The position numbers and the translations under genes are program-made. Below are positions 1-8,445 of a stretch of DNA of 64,000 nucleotides, one piece after another. Each line of letters begins with the position of its first letter. Positions within the stretch are counted from its first letter, which is position 1. Source of the stretch: Acidobacteriota bacterium (GTDB lineage: Bacteria; Acidobacteriota; Aminicenantia; Aminicenantales; Saccharicenantaceae); contig JBDKSB010000002.1 in assembly GCA_039683095.1 (NCBI GenBank), positions 1 to 64,000 on the forward strand, written 5' to 3'. The notes under the pieces are model-generated. The model made no database searches. It saw only the letters and a program-made list of their open reading frames with translations, and was not told the DNA's origin.

Positions 1-1216
1 TCTTGCCAGAGAAGATGGCCGCCGAGGCCTCGGCGATCTCCTCGGCGTCGCCGGCGGCGAAGGCCGTCAGGCCGAACTCGCGGGCCTTCTCGTAGAACTC
101 GTTGACCGGGTCGAGCCCGACGGCGATGAGCAGGGTGTCGCAGGCGAACGAGCGCTCCGTGCCCTTGACCGGGCGGAAATTCCCGTCGACGCGGGCGATC
201 GTGACCGACTCGACGGACTCCGCGCCGTTGGCGCTGACGACGGTGTGCGAGGTGTAGACCGGCACGCCCAGCCGGACCAGCTTGTCCCGGTGGACCTTGT
301 AGCCGCCGCATTCGGGCAGCGCCTCGACCAGGCCGACGACGGCGATGCCGGCCTGCAGGGCATGATACCCGGCGATAAGCCCGACGTTGCCGCCGCCGAC
401 GATGAACAGGCGCTCCGTCGGCTTGACCAGGTCCCGGTTGACCAGGGTCTGGAAGGCGCCGGCGCCGTAGACGCCCGGCAGGGTGTTGCCCGGGAAGGCC
501 AGGTTCTTCTCCCGCGCGCCCGATGTCACCAGAAGGACCTCGGACTCGATCAGGACGTAACGCCGTCCCCCGGCCAGCACGCCGACCTTCCGGTCGCTGT
601 AAACGGCCAGGGCCGTGCTCTGGAGCCAGACCCGGACGGCCGGAAAGGACCGGACGTCGCTCTCCAGGCGCGTGGCGATATCGATGCCCCGCGTCCCGGC
701 GTAGACGGCCTCGATGGAGCCGAAGAAGCGATGCGTCTGCAGGACCAGCTTGCCGCCGAGGCGGTGCTTGTCGTCGATAAGGAGCGTCTCGATTCCCCGG
801 CGGCCCAGCTCGATCGCGGCCGAAAGGCCGGCCGGCCCGCCGCCGATGATCAGCACCGGCACGCGGACCGTTTCGACGGCCCGGGCCGCGGCGCCGCCCG
901 CGGCCGCGACGCGCGGCAGCTCGGGCAGCCCTTCGACGGGATCGACCCTGAGGCCGGGCCGGACGAGCTCCATGCACGATTTCACGGGGATGCCGTCGGC
1001 CAGGACCAGGCATTGGGCGCACTGGCCGTTGGCGCAGAAGATCCCCTGCGCGGCGCCGTCCCTGGCGTGGTGGCCGAAGATGCGGACCCCGGCCGCGAAC
1101 AGGGCCGAGGCGACGGTCTCCCCCTCGAAAGCTTCGAGGGCCTGGCCCTTCCAGGTGAAGGGGACCTTGGATCGGGAGGGGATGGGCAGGATGGGATGTT
1201 GATCGATGCGGTACAT
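1..1216 (-). CDS. FAD/NAD(P)-dependent oxidoreductase with N-terminal [2Fe-2S] domain (C-terminus outside window)
   Basis: About 405 residues are visible; the 3' end lies beyond base 1. The N-terminus is a small ferredoxin-like domain with Cys61, Cys66, Cys69 and Cys81 (GIFCANGQCAQC, then KSC), as in the fused alpha subunits of sarcosine/hydroxyproline dehydrogenases and HcnA-HcnB-like flavoproteins. It is followed by an FAD-binding Rossmann motif IIGGGPAGLSAA near residue 122 and a second nucleotide-binding motif VGGGNVGLIAG near residue 272, as in GlpA/thioredoxin-reductase-like enzymes. The start is the ATG at 1216; a GGAG lies a rather long 13 nt upstream. It is divergent from the PAP2 gene. 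The family is secure. The substrate, probably an amino or imino acid, is an inference and the electron acceptor is unknown. Confidence 0.85.
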   Translation of the reverse strand, partial: MYRIDQHPILPIPSRSKVPFTWKGQALEAFEGETVASALFAAGVRIFGHHARDGAAQGIFCANGQCAQCLVLADGIPVKSCMELVRPGLRVDPVEGLPELPRVAAAGGAAARAVETVRVPVLIIGGGPAGLSAAIELGRRGIETLLIDDKHRLGGKLVLQTHRFFGSIEAVYAGTRGIDIATRLESDVRSFPAVRVWLQSTALAVYSDRKVGVLAGGRRYVLIESEVLLVTSGAREKNLAFPGNTLPGVYGAGAFQTLVNRDLVKPTERLFIVGGGNVGLIAGYHALQAGIAVVGLVEALPECGGYKVHRDKLVRLGVPVYTSHTVVSANGAESVESVTIARVDGNFRPVKGTERSFACDTLLIAVGLDPVNEFYEKAREFGLTAFAAGDAEEIAEASAAIFSGK

Positions 1217-1267
1217 TTGACGATGCTCGCTCCTTAGGCCTCAACGGGCGGACCGGCAAAGGCCGTT

Positions 1268-1273
1268 ATTATA
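1268..1273 (-). promoter_or_regulatory. -10 hexamer TATAAT upstream of the flavoprotein gene
   Basis: Read on the minus strand this is a perfect TATAAT, 51 nt before the ATG at 1216. No convincing -35 box is seen at 16-18 nt. It shares the short intergenic region with a plus-strand TATAAT for the PAP2 gene. Confidence 0.45.
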
Positions 1274-1311
1274 ACACAGGGGCCGGGTGCAAACATCCGC
1301 TCGAGACGGTG

Positions 1312-1317
1312 TATAAT
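1312..1317 (+). promoter_or_regulatory. -10 hexamer TATAAT just before the PAP2 gene (leaderless candidate)
   Basis: A perfect TATAAT ends 7 nt before the ATG at 1325, so a normal start site would fall on or next to the start codon. No Shine-Dalgarno sequence fits between them. The -35 box is weak. Confidence 0.55.
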
Positions 1318-1324
1318 CTCGGAC

Positions 1325-2248
1325 ATGCCGCCCTTGAAAAGGATGGTTCCCGGCGCGGCGGCGGTCCTCGTCTTCGTCGGGCTGTCCGCTTCGGGCTGTC
1401 GGGCTTTCGCCGCGCCGGCCCAGGCCGAGCCGGCCGCCACGGAAACCACGGGCCCGGCCGGGAACTCGACCGATCGCCTGACGCTGAAGCAGGCCGGGAA
1501 GGAATTCCTTCACGATGCGGGCCGGATCTGGTCGGCTCCGGCCCGGCTCCGGACGAAGGACATCGCGCCGGTCTTCGCCCTGGGGGTCGTTGCGGCCGCC
1601 CTCGTCGCCGCCGACGAGGCCACCCGCGGCCGCGTCCAGTCCTACGCGGAGCGGCATCCGTGGGTCGGCGACGTCAGTCCCGTGGTCACGGAGCTGGGCG
1701 GGCCGATCGGCTTCGCCGCCGCGGGCGCGTTCTTCGGCGCCGGGCTCGTTTTCAAGAACGCCCGGGCGCGGGACACGGGCTACCTGGCCGCCGACGCCGT
1801 CCTGCAGAGCTTGCTCGTCGATGCTCTCCTGAAGGGCCTGAGCGGCCGCCGGAGGCCTTGCGCCGCCGGCGGCGTTGACCATTGGTCCGGGCCCGGGGCT
1901 TTCTTCAAGCGCTTCGGGACGGGCGGGGGCGATCTCTACGAATCCTTCCCCTCCGGACACACGGCCGCGGCCTTCGCCCTGGCCACGGTCGTTTCTCTCC
2001 GGTACCGGCATTCCTTCTGGGTTGGGGCCGCGTCCTATTCCGTCGCCGCCGCCGTCGGGCTGTCCCGGATGGCCATGGACAGGCATTGGCTTTCGGACGT
2101 CGTCGCCGGCGCCGCCATCGGCCATCTGGTGGCCCGGCTGGTCGTCCGCAACCACGACAGGCCGCGGCGCCTGGTCCCCGCTCTCGCGGGCGTCCGGGGG
2201 GGACTCGCGCTCTGTCTCTCCTATGACTCGGGCCCGTTCGACCGGTGA
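1325..2248 (+). CDS. PAP2-family membrane phosphatase
   Basis: This 307-residue protein carries all three signatures of the PAP2 acid phosphatase family. K170-x6-RP is read in KGLSGRRRP, PSGH lies at 209-212, and SR-x5-H-x3-D lies at 247-258 with His254 as the proton relay. Family members remove phosphate from lipid substrates such as undecaprenyl pyrophosphate, phosphatidate or phosphatidylglycerophosphate. The N-terminus is hydrophobic and contains a Cys in a weak lipobox-like context (ASGC), and further hydrophobic segments surround the motifs. The TATAAT at 1312 directly precedes the ATG. The exact substrate cannot be told from sequence, and the gene stands alone between a divergent flavoprotein and pilT. 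Confidence 0.88.
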   Translation: MPPLKRMVPGAAAVLVFVGLSASGCRAFAAPAQAEPAATETTGPAGNSTDRLTLKQAGKEFLHDAGRIWSAPARLRTKDIAPVFALGVVAAALVAADEATRGRVQSYAERHPWVGDVSPVVTELGGPIGFAAAGAFFGAGLVFKNARARDTGYLAADAVLQSLLVDALLKGLSGRRRPCAAGGVDHWSGPGAFFKRFGTGGGDLYESFPSGHTAAAFALATVVSLRYRHSFWVGAASYSVAAAVGLSRMAMDRHWLSDVVAGAAIGHLVARLVVRNHDRPRRLVPALAGVRGGLALCLSYDSGPFDR

Positions 2249-2306
2249 ACCCGGCCCGCCCGGGCCATCCTCCCGAAGGGTGAAGGCGATTTCATCCCGG
2301 GCGGTG

Positions 2307-2336
2307 TTGCGCCCCGGCGGCCCGCTCGCCTATCAT
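2307..2336 (+). promoter_or_regulatory. Candidate promoter for pilT
   Basis: TTGCGC (2307-2312), 18 nt, TATCAT (2331-2336), 25 nt before the pilT ATG at 2362. The -10 matches five of six consensus positions. Confidence 0.45.
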
Positions 2337-2361
2337 GCCCCCTTTCGGGAAAGGCAGGATC

Positions 2362-3444
2362 ATGACCTTCAACGACCTCCTCCAGCGCATGATCGAGCGC
2401 AAGGCCTCGGACCTTCACCTCATCGCCGGCCTGCACCCGGCCCTGCGCGTCCACGGCGAGCTGGTGCCCCAGGAAGACGTCGAGCGCTTCACGCCCGAAG
2501 GCATCCGGGAGTTCATCTTCGCCGCCCTGACGACCCATCAGCGGGACGCCTTCCAGAACGACCCGGCCAGCCGCAACGAGCTCGATTTCGGCTACGGCAT
2601 CCCCGGGGTCGGGCGGTTCCGGGTCAACGTCCATGTCAGCCGCGGCAGCGTCGCGGCGACGGTCCGGGCCCTGGCCGACCGCATCCCGGCCCTCGAGGAC
2701 CTGGGCCTGCCGCCGGCCGCCGCCGAGTTCACCAGGGCCAAGCGGGGCCTCGTCCTGGTCACGGGTCCGACCGGCTCGGGCAAATCGACCACGCTGGCCG
2801 CCCTCGTCGACACGATCAACCGGACCCGGCGGGACCACATCCTGACGATCGAGGACCCGATCGAGTACATCCACAACTCCAAGATGTCCTACGTCACCCA
2901 GCGCGAGGTCGGGAGGACGGGAGACACCCTGTCGTTCGGCAACGCCCTGAAGTACGCCCTGCGCCAGGATCCCGACGTCATCCTCATCGGCGAGATGCGC
3001 GATTACGAGACGATCGGCATCGCCATCACCTCGGCCGAGACGGGCCATCTCGTCTTCGGCACGCTCCACACCGCCAGCGCGGCCCAGACCGTCAGCCGCA
3101 TCGTCGACGTCTTCCCGACGGACCAGCAGCCGCAGGTCCGGACCCAGCTGGCCTCGACCCTCGTCGGCGTCGTTTCCCAGGTCCTGCTGCCCCGCAAGGA
3201 CGGCAGCGGCCGCGTCGCCGCCTGCGAGCTGCTGATGGCCAACCCGGCCGTGCGGAACAACGTCCGGTCGGGCAAGGTCGAGGCCATTTACCAGTCGATC
3301 CAGACCTCGGCCTCCGAAGGCATGCAGACGATGGACCAGTCGCTCATCAAGCTCTGCCGCGAGGGGCTGATTGACTACGAAGCGGCCAAGCCCTATATTT
3401 ACGAGCGCACGACCCACGAAACGATCAGGGCCCGGGTCCACTAG
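2362..3444 (+). CDS. pilT: Type IV pilus retraction ATPase PilT
   Basis: A 360-residue hexameric ATPase that powers type IV pilus retraction (twitching motility) at the inner-membrane base. It shows the PilT N-terminal motif ASDLHL, Walker A GPTGSGKST (about 135-143), an Asp box IEDPIEY, Walker B DVILIGEMRD (about 205) and the His box TGHLVFGTLHT. The start at 2362 gives the usual MTFNDLL opening and is preceded by an AGGCAGGA ribosome site; an in-frame ATG nine codons upstream is less likely. No other pilus assembly gene is adjacent, so it is a detached pilT. A TPR protein resembling pilus-stability lipoproteins lies far away at 56 kb. Confidence 0.96.
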   Translation: MTFNDLLQRMIERKASDLHLIAGLHPALRVHGELVPQEDVERFTPEGIREFIFAALTTHQRDAFQNDPASRNELDFGYGIPGVGRFRVNVHVSRGSVAATVRALADRIPALEDLGLPPAAAEFTRAKRGLVLVTGPTGSGKSTTLAALVDTINRTRRDHILTIEDPIEYIHNSKMSYVTQREVGRTGDTLSFGNALKYALRQDPDVILIGEMRDYETIGIAITSAETGHLVFGTLHTASAAQTVSRIVDVFPTDQQPQVRTQLASTLVGVVSQVLLPRKDGSGRVAACELLMANPAVRNNVRSGKVEAIYQSIQTSASEGMQTMDQSLIKLCREGLIDYEAAKPYIYERTTHETIRARVH

Positions 3445-3484
3445 CCGCGACCCCGGGCAGAACCCGGGTCGGCGGAGCACGATC

Positions 3485-5512
3485 ATGAGGAATCTCGTCA
3501 TCCCGGCCGTCCTCCTGGCGATCGTTTTCCTCCAGGCCCGGCTGGGCTCGCCCGCCGAGCGCCCGGCCCCGCCGCAGGCCGCGGTCGTCGCCCGGCCTCC
3601 GGCCGAGGCGCCGAACTCGCATTACCCGTCGAACCGGCCCCCGCTCGCGACAAGCCCGCTGGTCAAGCTGCCGATCGGGGCGGTCCAGCCGCGGGGCTGG
3701 CTCATGGCCCAGCTCCAGCTGATGCGCGACGGCTTCACCGGGCGGCTGGCCGAGGTCAGCCGCTTCATCGGCGACGACAGCGGCTGGATGACCCTCAAAG
3801 GGAAGGGCTGGGAGGAGATGCCGTATTGGCTCAAGGGCTACGGCGATCTCGGCTACCTGCTCAAGGACGCGGCCATGGGGCGGGAGACCGAGCGCTGGCT
3901 GCAGCAGGCTTTCAAGTCGCAGGCCCGGGACGGATACTTCGGGCCGGCCGACAACCGGGGCGCGAGCGACCTCTGGCCGAACATGGTCATGCTGGCGGCC
4001 CTGCAGAGCTTCTACGAGGCGACCGGCGACCGCCGGGTCCTGTCCCTCATGAGCCGCTACTTCCAATATGAATTCCATCTTCCCGCCGAGGAGCTCCTGC
4101 CGGGGAGCTGGCAGAAGCTCAGGGGAGGGGAGAACCTCGAGAGCGTCTACTGGCTCTACAACCGGACCGGCGAGAGCTTCCTGCTCGACCTGGCCAGGCG
4201 GCTCTTCGCCCGGACCTCGGACTGGACCTCGCCCATCCTCAGCCCGTCCCGGGACCGCGACTGGGCCGAGAGCGGCTTCTATCACGGCGTCAACATCGCC
4301 ATGGGTTTCCGCCAGCCCGGGATCTACTATCAGCAGACGGGCGATCGCAGCTTGCTCGAGGCCGTCGAGCGGAACTACCGCCAGGTCATGAGCGCGTACG
4401 GCAGCCAGCCGGGCGGCATGTTCGGGGCGGACGAGAACATCCGGCCCGGCCACGGCGATCCCCGCCAGGGCGCCGAAACGTGCACGATGGTCGAGTTCAT
4501 GGCCAGCTTCGAATCCCTGCTCCGGATCACGGGCGATCCGCTCTGGGCCGACCGGGCCGAGGACGTGGCCTTCAATTCCCTGCCGGCCTCCATGACCCCC
4601 GACCTCAAGGGACTCCACTACCTGACCGCGGCCAACATCATCTCCTGCGACGGCAGCGGGGAGCACGATTTCCAGAACGGCGGGACGCTGGTCTCGTTCG
4701 ACCCCTGGAGCTACCGCTGCTGCCAGCACAACGTGGCCTTCGGCTGGCCCTATTTCGCCGAGAACCTGTGGCTGGCCACCGCTGACAACGGCCTGGCGGC
4801 GGCGCTCTACGCGCCGTCCGAGGTCCGGGCCAAGGTGGCCGAGGGAGCCGAGGTGGCCATCGCGGAGGACACCGCCTATCCGTTCGAGGACCAGGTGCGC
4901 CTGTCGCTCGCCTGCGACCGGCCGGTGGCCTTCCCGCTCTATCTTCGCCTGCCCGGCTGGGCCAGGAGCGTTCGCATCTTCGTCAACGGCCGGCCGGCCG
5001 GGAAGGAGCTTGCCGGCGGCGGCTTCGCCGTGCTGCGGCGGACCTGGCGGCACGGCGACCAGGTCCGGATCGAGTTCGCCGCGCCGATCGAGATCGTAGA
5101 CTGGCCGTCGCTGCGGGGCGCCGTCTCGGTCAGGCGCGGTCCTCTCTGGTACGCCCTTCGGATCGGGGAGAAATGGCAGAGGTGCGGCGGCTCCGAGGAA
5201 TGGCCGGCCTATGAGGTCCTGCCGACGACCGCCTGGAACTACGGCCTGGTCCTCGAGGGCGCGGACCGCGGCGCCGCCGTCCGCCTGGTCTCCCGGACCT
5301 TCCCTCCCTTCCAGCCGTTCGAGCCGGCGGCGGCCCCGCTCGTGCTCAGGGCCAGCGCCCGGCGCGTGCCCGCCTGGCAAGCCCAGGGGCGGATGGCCGG
5401 CCTCGTCCCTCCCAGCCCGGCCGGGGGAGAGGGGCCGGTCGAGGAGGTCGAGCTCATCCCCATGGGCTGCGCCCGGCTGCGGATCTCCGTTTTCCCCACG
5501 GTCCAGGATTGA
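3485..5512 (+). CDS. Secreted glycoside hydrolase family 127 (DUF1680) beta-L-arabinofuranosidase-like protein
   Basis: The product is 675 residues with an N-terminal signal segment (hydrophobic residues about 4-17), so it is probably exported. The (alpha/alpha)6-barrel family GH127 uses a zinc-bound cysteine nucleophile held by three Cys and one Glu. The matching residues are present: Glu331 and Cys333 in GAETCTMVE, and the Cys412-Cys413 pair in RCCQHN, so the enzyme looks active. Known members release L-arabinofuranose from plant glycans or hydroxyproline-rich glycoproteins. The start at 3485 was chosen because an open frame continues upstream into pilT but only this ATG gives a signal peptide. 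It lies 40 nt after pilT and need not be functionally linked to it. Confidence 0.9.
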   Translation: MRNLVIPAVLLAIVFLQARLGSPAERPAPPQAAVVARPPAEAPNSHYPSNRPPLATSPLVKLPIGAVQPRGWLMAQLQLMRDGFTGRLAEVSRFIGDDSGWMTLKGKGWEEMPYWLKGYGDLGYLLKDAAMGRETERWLQQAFKSQARDGYFGPADNRGASDLWPNMVMLAALQSFYEATGDRRVLSLMSRYFQYEFHLPAEELLPGSWQKLRGGENLESVYWLYNRTGESFLLDLARRLFARTSDWTSPILSPSRDRDWAESGFYHGVNIAMGFRQPGIYYQQTGDRSLLEAVERNYRQVMSAYGSQPGGMFGADENIRPGHGDPRQGAETCTMVEFMASFESLLRITGDPLWADRAEDVAFNSLPASMTPDLKGLHYLTAANIISCDGSGEHDFQNGGTLVSFDPWSYRCCQHNVAFGWPYFAENLWLATADNGLAAALYAPSEVRAKVAEGAEVAIAEDTAYPFEDQVRLSLACDRPVAFPLYLRLPGWARSVRIFVNGRPAGKELAGGGFAVLRRTWRHGDQVRIEFAAPIEIVDWPSLRGAVSVRRGPLWYALRIGEKWQRCGGSEEWPAYEVLPTTAWNYGLVLEGADRGAAVRLVSRTFPPFQPFEPAAAPLVLRASARRVPAWQAQGRMAGLVPPSPAGGEGPVEEVELIPMGCARLRISVFPTVQD

Positions 5513-5538
5513 CTTTCCTGCCCGCCATCGCTTATAAG
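5509..5538 (+). promoter_or_regulatory. Candidate promoter for mscL overlapping the GH127 stop codon
   Basis: TTGACT (5509-5514), 18 nt, TATAAG (5533-5538). The -35 box overlaps the TGA of the GH127 gene. It would give mscL a leader of about 24 nt containing the AGGAGG site. Confidence 0.55.
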
Positions 5539-5568
5539 GAGGCGGGAATCCCAAAGCAGGAGGTCCGG

Positions 5569-5967
5569 ATGTTCAAAGAATTCAAGGAATTCGCCATGCG
5601 CGGGTCCGTCCTGGACATGGCCGTGGGCATCATCCTGGGCGGCGCCTTCGGCGCGATCGTCTCCTCGCTGGTCAACGACGTGCTCATGCCGCCGATCGGC
5701 CTTCTTCTCGGCAGGGTCGATTTCTCCAAGCTGTCCCTGGCCCTGTCGGACACGGTCAGCCTGAACTACGGCAGGTTCATCAACACGATCATCACCTTCG
5801 TCATCGTGGCCTTTTGCCTCTTCCTGGTCATCCGGGCCATGAACCGGCTGCAGAAGAAGGCCGAGGCGCCGGCCCCGGCGCCGACGACCAAGGATTGCCC
5901 CTACTGCGCCACGGCCGTCCCGATCAGGGCCGTCCGCTGCCCGCACTGCACCTCAGAGCTGAAGTGA
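5569..5967 (+). CDS. mscL: Large-conductance mechanosensitive channel MscL with C-terminal zinc ribbon
   Basis: A 132-residue inner-membrane channel that opens under membrane tension and protects against hypo-osmotic shock. The N-terminal amphipathic helix ([12 protein letters not shown]) and first membrane helix with the pore motif [13 protein letters not shown] are typical, and the second helix is at about 71-90. In place of the usual charged C-terminal helix bundle, the tail ends in a Cys4 ribbon with Cys110, Cys113, Cys124 and Cys127 (CPYC and CPHC), a variant also known in some other phyla. An AGGAGG ribosome site precedes the ATG at 5569. The gene converges on the barrel gene downstream. 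Confidence 0.95.
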   Translation: MFKEFKEFAMRGSVLDMAVGIILGGAFGAIVSSLVNDVLMPPIGLLLGRVDFSKLSLALSDTVSLNYGRFINTIITFVIVAFCLFLVIRAMNRLQKKAEAPAPAPTTKDCPYCATAVPIRAVRCPHCTSELK

Positions 5968-6001
5968 CGCGGGGGCCCGGGCGGGCGGAAGCCCGGTGCG
6001 G

Positions 6002-7114
6002 TCAGAAGGCTTCCTGGGCGGTGACGTAGAGGCCGAAGCTCTCTTTGCCCCAGGCCATGTCCAGGCGCACGGTGGTGCCGTCGCGCTTGCTGATCACGTA
6101 GCGCATGCCCGTCCCGACGGAGAACTTGAGGTTTCCGCCCCCGAAGCGGGCCAGCCCCGGAAAGACCTGGGCCATACCGGCGAATCCGACGAAGCCGATG
6201 CGGTTCGAGATGAGGGCCCGGTACTCGGCCTGGACGATGGCCATCGCCTTGTCCCGGAAGCGTCCCCTATAGTAGCCGCGGAGCAGCGTGTCGCCGCCGA
6301 GCAGGGCCAGCTTGTAGAAGGGGACATCGCCCCCCGTCGACAGGACGTATCCCTGGAGGGCCAGGACCCGGTCCTCGCCCAGAGGCAGGTACTTGCGGAG
6401 ATCGAGCTTGAAGCGGCTGAAGGAGAATTGGCTGCCGGCCATCGCGCTGTAAGAATCGGCAGTGAGCTGGAGGTAGGCGCCCCGCCGGGGGAACATCGAG
6501 GCATCCCGGGTATCCCAGTTCAAGCTGGCCCCCAGGCCGGCCAGCATCCCGCCGCGGCTGCCAGTGATCGTCCCCGAGTCGAGCAGGCCGCCCGGCGCGA
6601 CCTTCTCGATCGTCGTGTTCTCGAAGTCGAACTGGATGCCGCAGTAGAGGCCGCTCAAGATGCGCCGCCGGATCCCGAACTGCGCCTGGACCGTCAGGGG
6701 CGTGTACGACTCCTCGGCGGTCGAGGCCGTGTCGTCGCCCAGGCCGTAGAAATGCTGCGGCGTCCGCTCGAAGCGGAGGCTCCCGGCCAGGCAGAAATCG
6801 TTGCCTTCGAGGTAGATCTCGGGCTTGATCAGGATGTTGAACTGCTTCTCCAGGCTGTACGTGCCGTAGGCCCAGACGCTCGATGTCCGGGTCCCTTCCT
6901 TGTGGCGGCCGACCCGGAAGGTCAGGACGCCGCCGCCGCCGAAGGCCAGCTTGGTCTCTGGGGTATAGTACAGGAACGGGATGCCGACGATCTTCGATTT
7001 GTACGCGGCCTCGGGCGCGGACGCGGGCGGGTCCGCCGCGGCCGCGCCCGGCGGATAAAGGCAGAGGCCGGCGGCGAGGAGAGCGGCGAGCCGAAGGAGC
7101 CTCGTTGTATTCAT
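6002..7114 (-). CDS. BamA/TamA-type outer-membrane beta-barrel protein (surface antigen D15 domain)
   Basis: A 370-residue protein with a signal peptide (hydrophobic stretch after MNTTRLLRL, ending near AAA-ADP). The rest alternates short amphipathic strands and turns and ends in a terminal phenylalanine, as expected for a protein inserted by the BAM complex. The segment GGDTLLRGYYRGRFRD matches the RGY/F motif of the Omp85 barrel. It lacks POTRA domains, so it resembles stand-alone BamA-like or patatin-associated barrels of unknown cargo. The start at 7114 is chosen because the upstream open frame has no signal sequence. It is divergent from the saccharopine-dehydrogenase-like gene. Confidence 0.82.
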   Translation of the reverse strand: MNTTRLLRLAALLAAGLCLYPPGAAAADPPASAPEAAYKSKIVGIPFLYYTPETKLAFGGGGVLTFRVGRHKEGTRTSSVWAYGTYSLEKQFNILIKPEIYLEGNDFCLAGSLRFERTPQHFYGLGDDTASTAEESYTPLTVQAQFGIRRRILSGLYCGIQFDFENTTIEKVAPGGLLDSGTITGSRGGMLAGLGASLNWDTRDASMFPRRGAYLQLTADSYSAMAGSQFSFSRFKLDLRKYLPLGEDRVLALQGYVLSTGGDVPFYKLALLGGDTLLRGYYRGRFRDKAMAIVQAEYRALISNRIGFVGFAGMAQVFPGLARFGGGNLKFSVGTGMRYVISKRDGTTVRLDMAWGKESFGLYVTAQEAF

Positions 7115-7138
7115 CTTGCAGTCGTCCCGGAAGTGCGT

Positions 7139-7167
7139 ATGATATCGTCCGGCCGTCCGGCGGTCAA
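7139..7167 (-). promoter_or_regulatory. Candidate promoter for the outer-membrane barrel gene
   Basis: On the minus strand TTGACC (7162-7167), 17 nt, TATCAT (7139-7144). The expected transcript starts about 20 nt before the ATG at 7114. Confidence 0.55.
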
Positions 7168-7240
7168 GGCGCATGGCCGGCGATGCCCCCATAAAGGGGG
7201 GCGCCCCGTCTTGGCCGCGGAAGATCCGGCCGCCAATGGA

Positions 7241-7269
7241 TTGAAAGTCCGCGCGGCCTGGGATATAAG
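7241..7269 (+). promoter_or_regulatory. Candidate promoter for the saccharopine-dehydrogenase-like gene
   Basis: TTGAAA (7241-7246), 17 nt, TATAAG (7264-7269), then a leader of about 28 nt with a GAGGAGG ribosome site before the GTG at 7304. Confidence 0.6.
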
Positions 7270-7303
7270 GTCCTTATTGAAAATAGCTTTTTGAGGAGGC
7301 ATC

Positions 7304-8425
7304 GTGAAAAACGTCGTCGTCCTGGGAGCCGGCATGGTCGGCCGTGTCATCGCGCTCGATCTGGCTTCCGATTTCAATGTCACGGCTGTCGACGTCAGCC
7401 CCGGCAATCTGGCCAAGCTCGGGGGAACGGCCGTCGCGACGCGGCAGGCCGACCTCTCTTCGCCCGCCGCGATCCGGAGCGCCGTCGCCGCCGCGGATCT
7501 CGTCGTCGGCGCCGTTCCAGGCTCCATGGGCTTCGCCACCCTGCGCGAGACGATCGCCGCCGGCAAGAACGCCGTCGACATCTCGTTCTTCCCCGAGGAC
7601 GCCCTGGCCCTGGACGAGGCCGCCCGCGCGGCCGGCGTCACGGCGGTCGTCGACTGCGGCGTCGCCCCGGGCATGGACAACCTGATCCTGGGCTACCACG
7701 CCGCCCGCATGACGGTCCGGCGCTTCGCCTGCTACGTTGGCGGCTTGCCGTTCCGCCGCGAGTTCCCGTTCGAATACAAGGCGCCGTTCTCGCCGGCCGA
7801 CGTCATCGAGGAGTACACCCGTCCGGCCCGATACGTCGAGAACGGCCACGTCGTCGTCAGGCCGGCCCTCTCTGACGTCGAGCACCTGGACTTCCCCGAG
7901 ATCGGCACTCTGGAGGCCTTCAACTCCGACGGCCTGCGCTCGCTGCTGACGACCATGGCGGTCCCGAACATGATCGAAAAGACCCTCCGCTACCCGGGCC
8001 ACGTCGAGCACATCCGGGCCCTGCGTGACAGCGGCTTCTTCGGCACCGGGGAGATCGATGTCCGGGGCTCGAAGGTCCGGCCGCTTGACGTCACCTCGGC
8101 GATCCTGTTCAAGCATTGGCATCTTCACGAGGATGACGACGAGTTCACGATCATGCGCATCATCGTCGAGGGCCTGGCCGGCGGCCGGCCCCGGCGCGTT
8201 CAATGCGACCTGTTCGACCGCCGCGACCGCAAGACGGGCTTTTCCTCGATGGCCCGGACGACCGGGTTCCCCGCGGCCGCCGCAGCCCGGCTGGCGCTGG
8301 CCGGCCGGCTGGGGCGGAAGGGCGTCCTGCCGCCCGAGCTCCTGGGCGCCGACGAAGGCGCCTTCCGGGCGGTCATGGCCGACCTGGCGGCCCGCGGAGT
8401 CATCTATCGCACGACCGAGAGCTGA
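7304..8425 (+). CDS. Saccharopine dehydrogenase-family NAD(P)-dependent oxidoreductase
   Basis: A 373-residue cytoplasmic enzyme with an N-terminal Rossmann fold (VVVLGAGMVGRVIALDL) and the C-terminal saccharopine-dehydrogenase domain. The motif DCGVAPGMDNLI at about 121-132 is typical of lysine 6-dehydrogenase and carboxynorspermidine-synthase-like members. The GTG start has a strong GAGGAGG ribosome site. It probably acts on lysine or a related amino acid or imine, but the substrate is not determined by sequence. The Asp-box gene follows 20 nt downstream and may be co-transcribed, although the two functions are not obviously linked. Confidence 0.85.
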   Translation: MKNVVVLGAGMVGRVIALDLASDFNVTAVDVSPGNLAKLGGTAVATRQADLSSPAAIRSAVAAADLVVGAVPGSMGFATLRETIAAGKNAVDISFFPEDALALDEAARAAGVTAVVDCGVAPGMDNLILGYHAARMTVRRFACYVGGLPFRREFPFEYKAPFSPADVIEEYTRPARYVENGHVVVRPALSDVEHLDFPEIGTLEAFNSDGLRSLLTTMAVPNMIEKTLRYPGHVEHIRALRDSGFFGTGEIDVRGSKVRPLDVTSAILFKHWHLHEDDDEFTIMRIIVEGLAGGRPRRVQCDLFDRRDRKTGFSSMARTTGFPAAAAARLALAGRLGRKGVLPPELLGADEGAFRAVMADLAARGVIYRTTES

Positions 8426-8445
8426 TCCCGACAAGGAGTTTCCCG

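Noticed and set aside
245-1237. 330-codon plus-strand open frame
   Set aside because: The opposite strand encodes a flavoprotein with clear [2Fe-2S] and Rossmann motifs.
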